A stretch of DNA of 64,000 nt from UBA4421 sp002704225 (GTDB lineage: Bacteria; Pseudomonadota; Gammaproteobacteria; Pseudomonadales; Azotimanducaceae): assembly GCA_902556425.1 (NCBI GenBank), contig CACDWG010000002.1:62001-126000 (forward strand), given 5' to 3'. The notes beneath the pieces are model-generated. The model worked only from the letters and a program-made list of their open reading frames with translations. It was not told the origin of the DNA and made no database searches. A program made the translations under genes and the position numbers. Shown in pieces: positions 62,932-64,000 of the stretch. The first letter of the stretch is position 1. Every line of letters starts with the position of its first letter.

Positions 62932-64000
62932 ATGTCAGAAACAACAGCACCAGCTCAAAAATCACTCAGCACGTTTCAACTTGCCTCCTATGGCGCGCCA
63001 TCGATGCCTCTGTCCATGGTCTCCCTACCCCTAGCCGTGTATTTGACGCCGGTTTACGCGGATTCCGCAGGCTTTGGACTCAGCTTGGCCTTTGTCGGTT
63101 TGATGCTGGCCTTATCACGCGTATTCGACGGAATTACCGACCCGGTCATCGGCTTTCTTTCCGATCGAATCCGTACCCGTTGGGGACGCCGCAAACCCTT
63201 CGTACTCATCGGCATGCCGATCTTTATGCTGGGCGTGTGGCTACTTTGGATTCCCCCCATTGAATTTACCGAGGTCACTTGGCTCGGCATGACGTTCAAT
63301 ACAGGTTATCCCTATCTACTGGGCGTGCTGGTCATTATGTATGTGGGCGCGACCATCAAGGATGTGCCCTATTCCGCCTGGGGTGCAGAGCTTGCCCAGG
63401 GCTACAACGAACGAACGCTGGTGATGAGTTGGAAAGAAGCCTTCACTGTCTCAGGTTCGCTCATCGGCGCTATGTGCCCGGCGATTATCGTGTTTTGGGG
63501 CTATACCAAGCCCACGGACAACGTTTATTTTCTGACAATTGCGCTGATGTTCATCATGCCGGTGTTAATCTTCAACCTGCTTTATTCTGTCCCCGAACAT
63601 CCGGTAAAGGAACAAAACACCAGCCGTTTGTCTCTGCGCGACAGTTTTCGCTACGTTTGGGCAAACGAACCCTATCGCGTTTTGGTGATCATCTTTTTGT
63701 TCTCAACCATCGGGTCAGCGATGACCAACTCGTTGAGTTTTTTCTTCGTCAAGCATGTGTTGCTCGCCGGGGATTTGTACGGTTTTTATCTGGCCCCCTA
63801 TTTCATCTCGCAGATTGTTGCCATTCCTCTATGGTTCAAGCTTTCGGCCAAAATCGGCAAGCATCGGGCCACCATGGTCGCGATTTTCTGGTACGCCCTG
63901 TGGTCTTGCTTTATTCCCTTGATCGCCATTGCACCGCAAGCATGGTTCGATGCCTTTGAACTGAGCAAGGTGCTCTCATTCTTGCCCGACAGTTGGCTGG
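62932..64000 (+). CDS. GPH-family (MelB-type) sugar/cation symporter, 3' truncated by window edge
   Basis: At least 356 residues of an MFS-type glycoside-pentoside-hexuronide symporter; the frame is open to the last base. Visible are DGITDPVIGFLSDRIRTRWGRRKPF (family motif between helices 2 and 3), KDVPYSAWGAELAQGYNERT and many membrane helices. The substrate could be a sugar or another glycoside. Start ATG 62932 begins MSETTAPAQKS. It follows the PhyH gene by 52 bases. Confidence 0.88.
   Translation, partial: MSETTAPAQKSLSTFQLASYGAPSMPLSMVSLPLAVYLTPVYADSAGFGLSLAFVGLMLALSRVFDGITDPVIGFLSDRIRTRWGRRKPFVLIGMPIFMLGVWLLWIPPIEFTEVTWLGMTFNTGYPYLLGVLVIMYVGATIKDVPYSAWGAELAQGYNERTLVMSWKEAFTVSGSLIGAMCPAIIVFWGYTKPTDNVYFLTIALMFIMPVLIFNLLYSVPEHPVKEQNTSRLSLRDSFRYVWANEPYRVLVIIFLFSTIGSAMTNSLSFFFVKHVLLAGDLYGFYLAPYFISQIVAIPLWFKLSAKIGKHRATMVAIFWYALWSCFIPLIAIAPQAWFDAFELSKVLSFLPDSWL

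Noticed and set aside
1..64000. CRISPR arrays, rRNA genes, prophage or complete insertion sequences
   Set aside because: No regularly spaced repeats, no rRNA-like sequence and no transposase or integrase ORFs were seen.

Overview
The window reads as a chromosome segment of a marine, heterotrophic gammaproteobacterium. This rests on the pst-phoU gene order with enlarged PstC and PstA, a beta-1,3-glucan (laminarin type) utilisation locus joined to an Entner-Doudoroff operon, a TonB-dependent receptor with flavin halogenases and SapC, and many Fe(II) and flavin oxygenases. I cannot fix the genus. Oligotrophic marine lineages such as Cellvibrionales are a plausible but unproven guess.

Layout. 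Positions 1-6200 hold the phosphate uptake operon pstS(partial)-pstC-pstA-pstB-phoU, followed by tRNA-Leu(UAG). Positions 6400-12400 are a patchwork of small accessory genes: a secreted protein, a flagellin interrupted by a stop codon behind a FliA-like promoter, a MAPEG protein, a cupin, a 37-residue membrane protein, a DUF1772 protein, a desaturase remnant, a DUF411 protein and a TMEM205-like protein. Positions 12376-33437 form one same-strand (minus) block. In transcription order it is histidine kinase, LytTR regulator, TonB-dependent receptor, halogenase, SapC, cupin-8/JmjC protein, halogenase, GH3, Na+/sugar symporter, GH16, edd, glk, eda, zwf, pgl. Inferred flow: glucan fragments are captured and imported at the outer membrane, cut by GH16 and GH3, carried in as sugar by the symporter, phosphorylated by Glk and oxidised through Zwf, Pgl, Edd and Eda.

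Positions 33500-48400 hold tRNA-Leu(UAA) and scattered catabolic genes: an M81 metallopeptidase (MlrC type), an LLM flavin enzyme, a cyclase-family hydrolase, TauD, a Rieske oxygenase, RidA, cytochrome b561, an aldo/keto reductase, PhyH and two enoyl-CoA hydratases. Positions 48500-64000 hold a secreted alpha/beta hydrolase, a Fur-box-controlled two-gene unit, GFA and metallo-beta-lactamase proteins, two further PhyH genes, a histidine-rich DUF2946-like protein beside a methionine-rich outer-membrane protein, a Baeyer-Villiger type monooxygenase, an SDR, a Sel1 protein, a nitroreductase and a GPH-family transporter cut by the window end.

The most striking find is at 53147-53707 on the minus strand. 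What looks like two short ORFs is one carboxymuconolactone-decarboxylase/AhpD-like gene with an in-frame TGA where the second cysteine of the CxxC motif belongs. A hairpin of bacterial SECIS form follows at the right distance, so the gene very probably encodes a selenoprotein. The flagellin stop is TAA and has no such element, so it looks like genuine decay.
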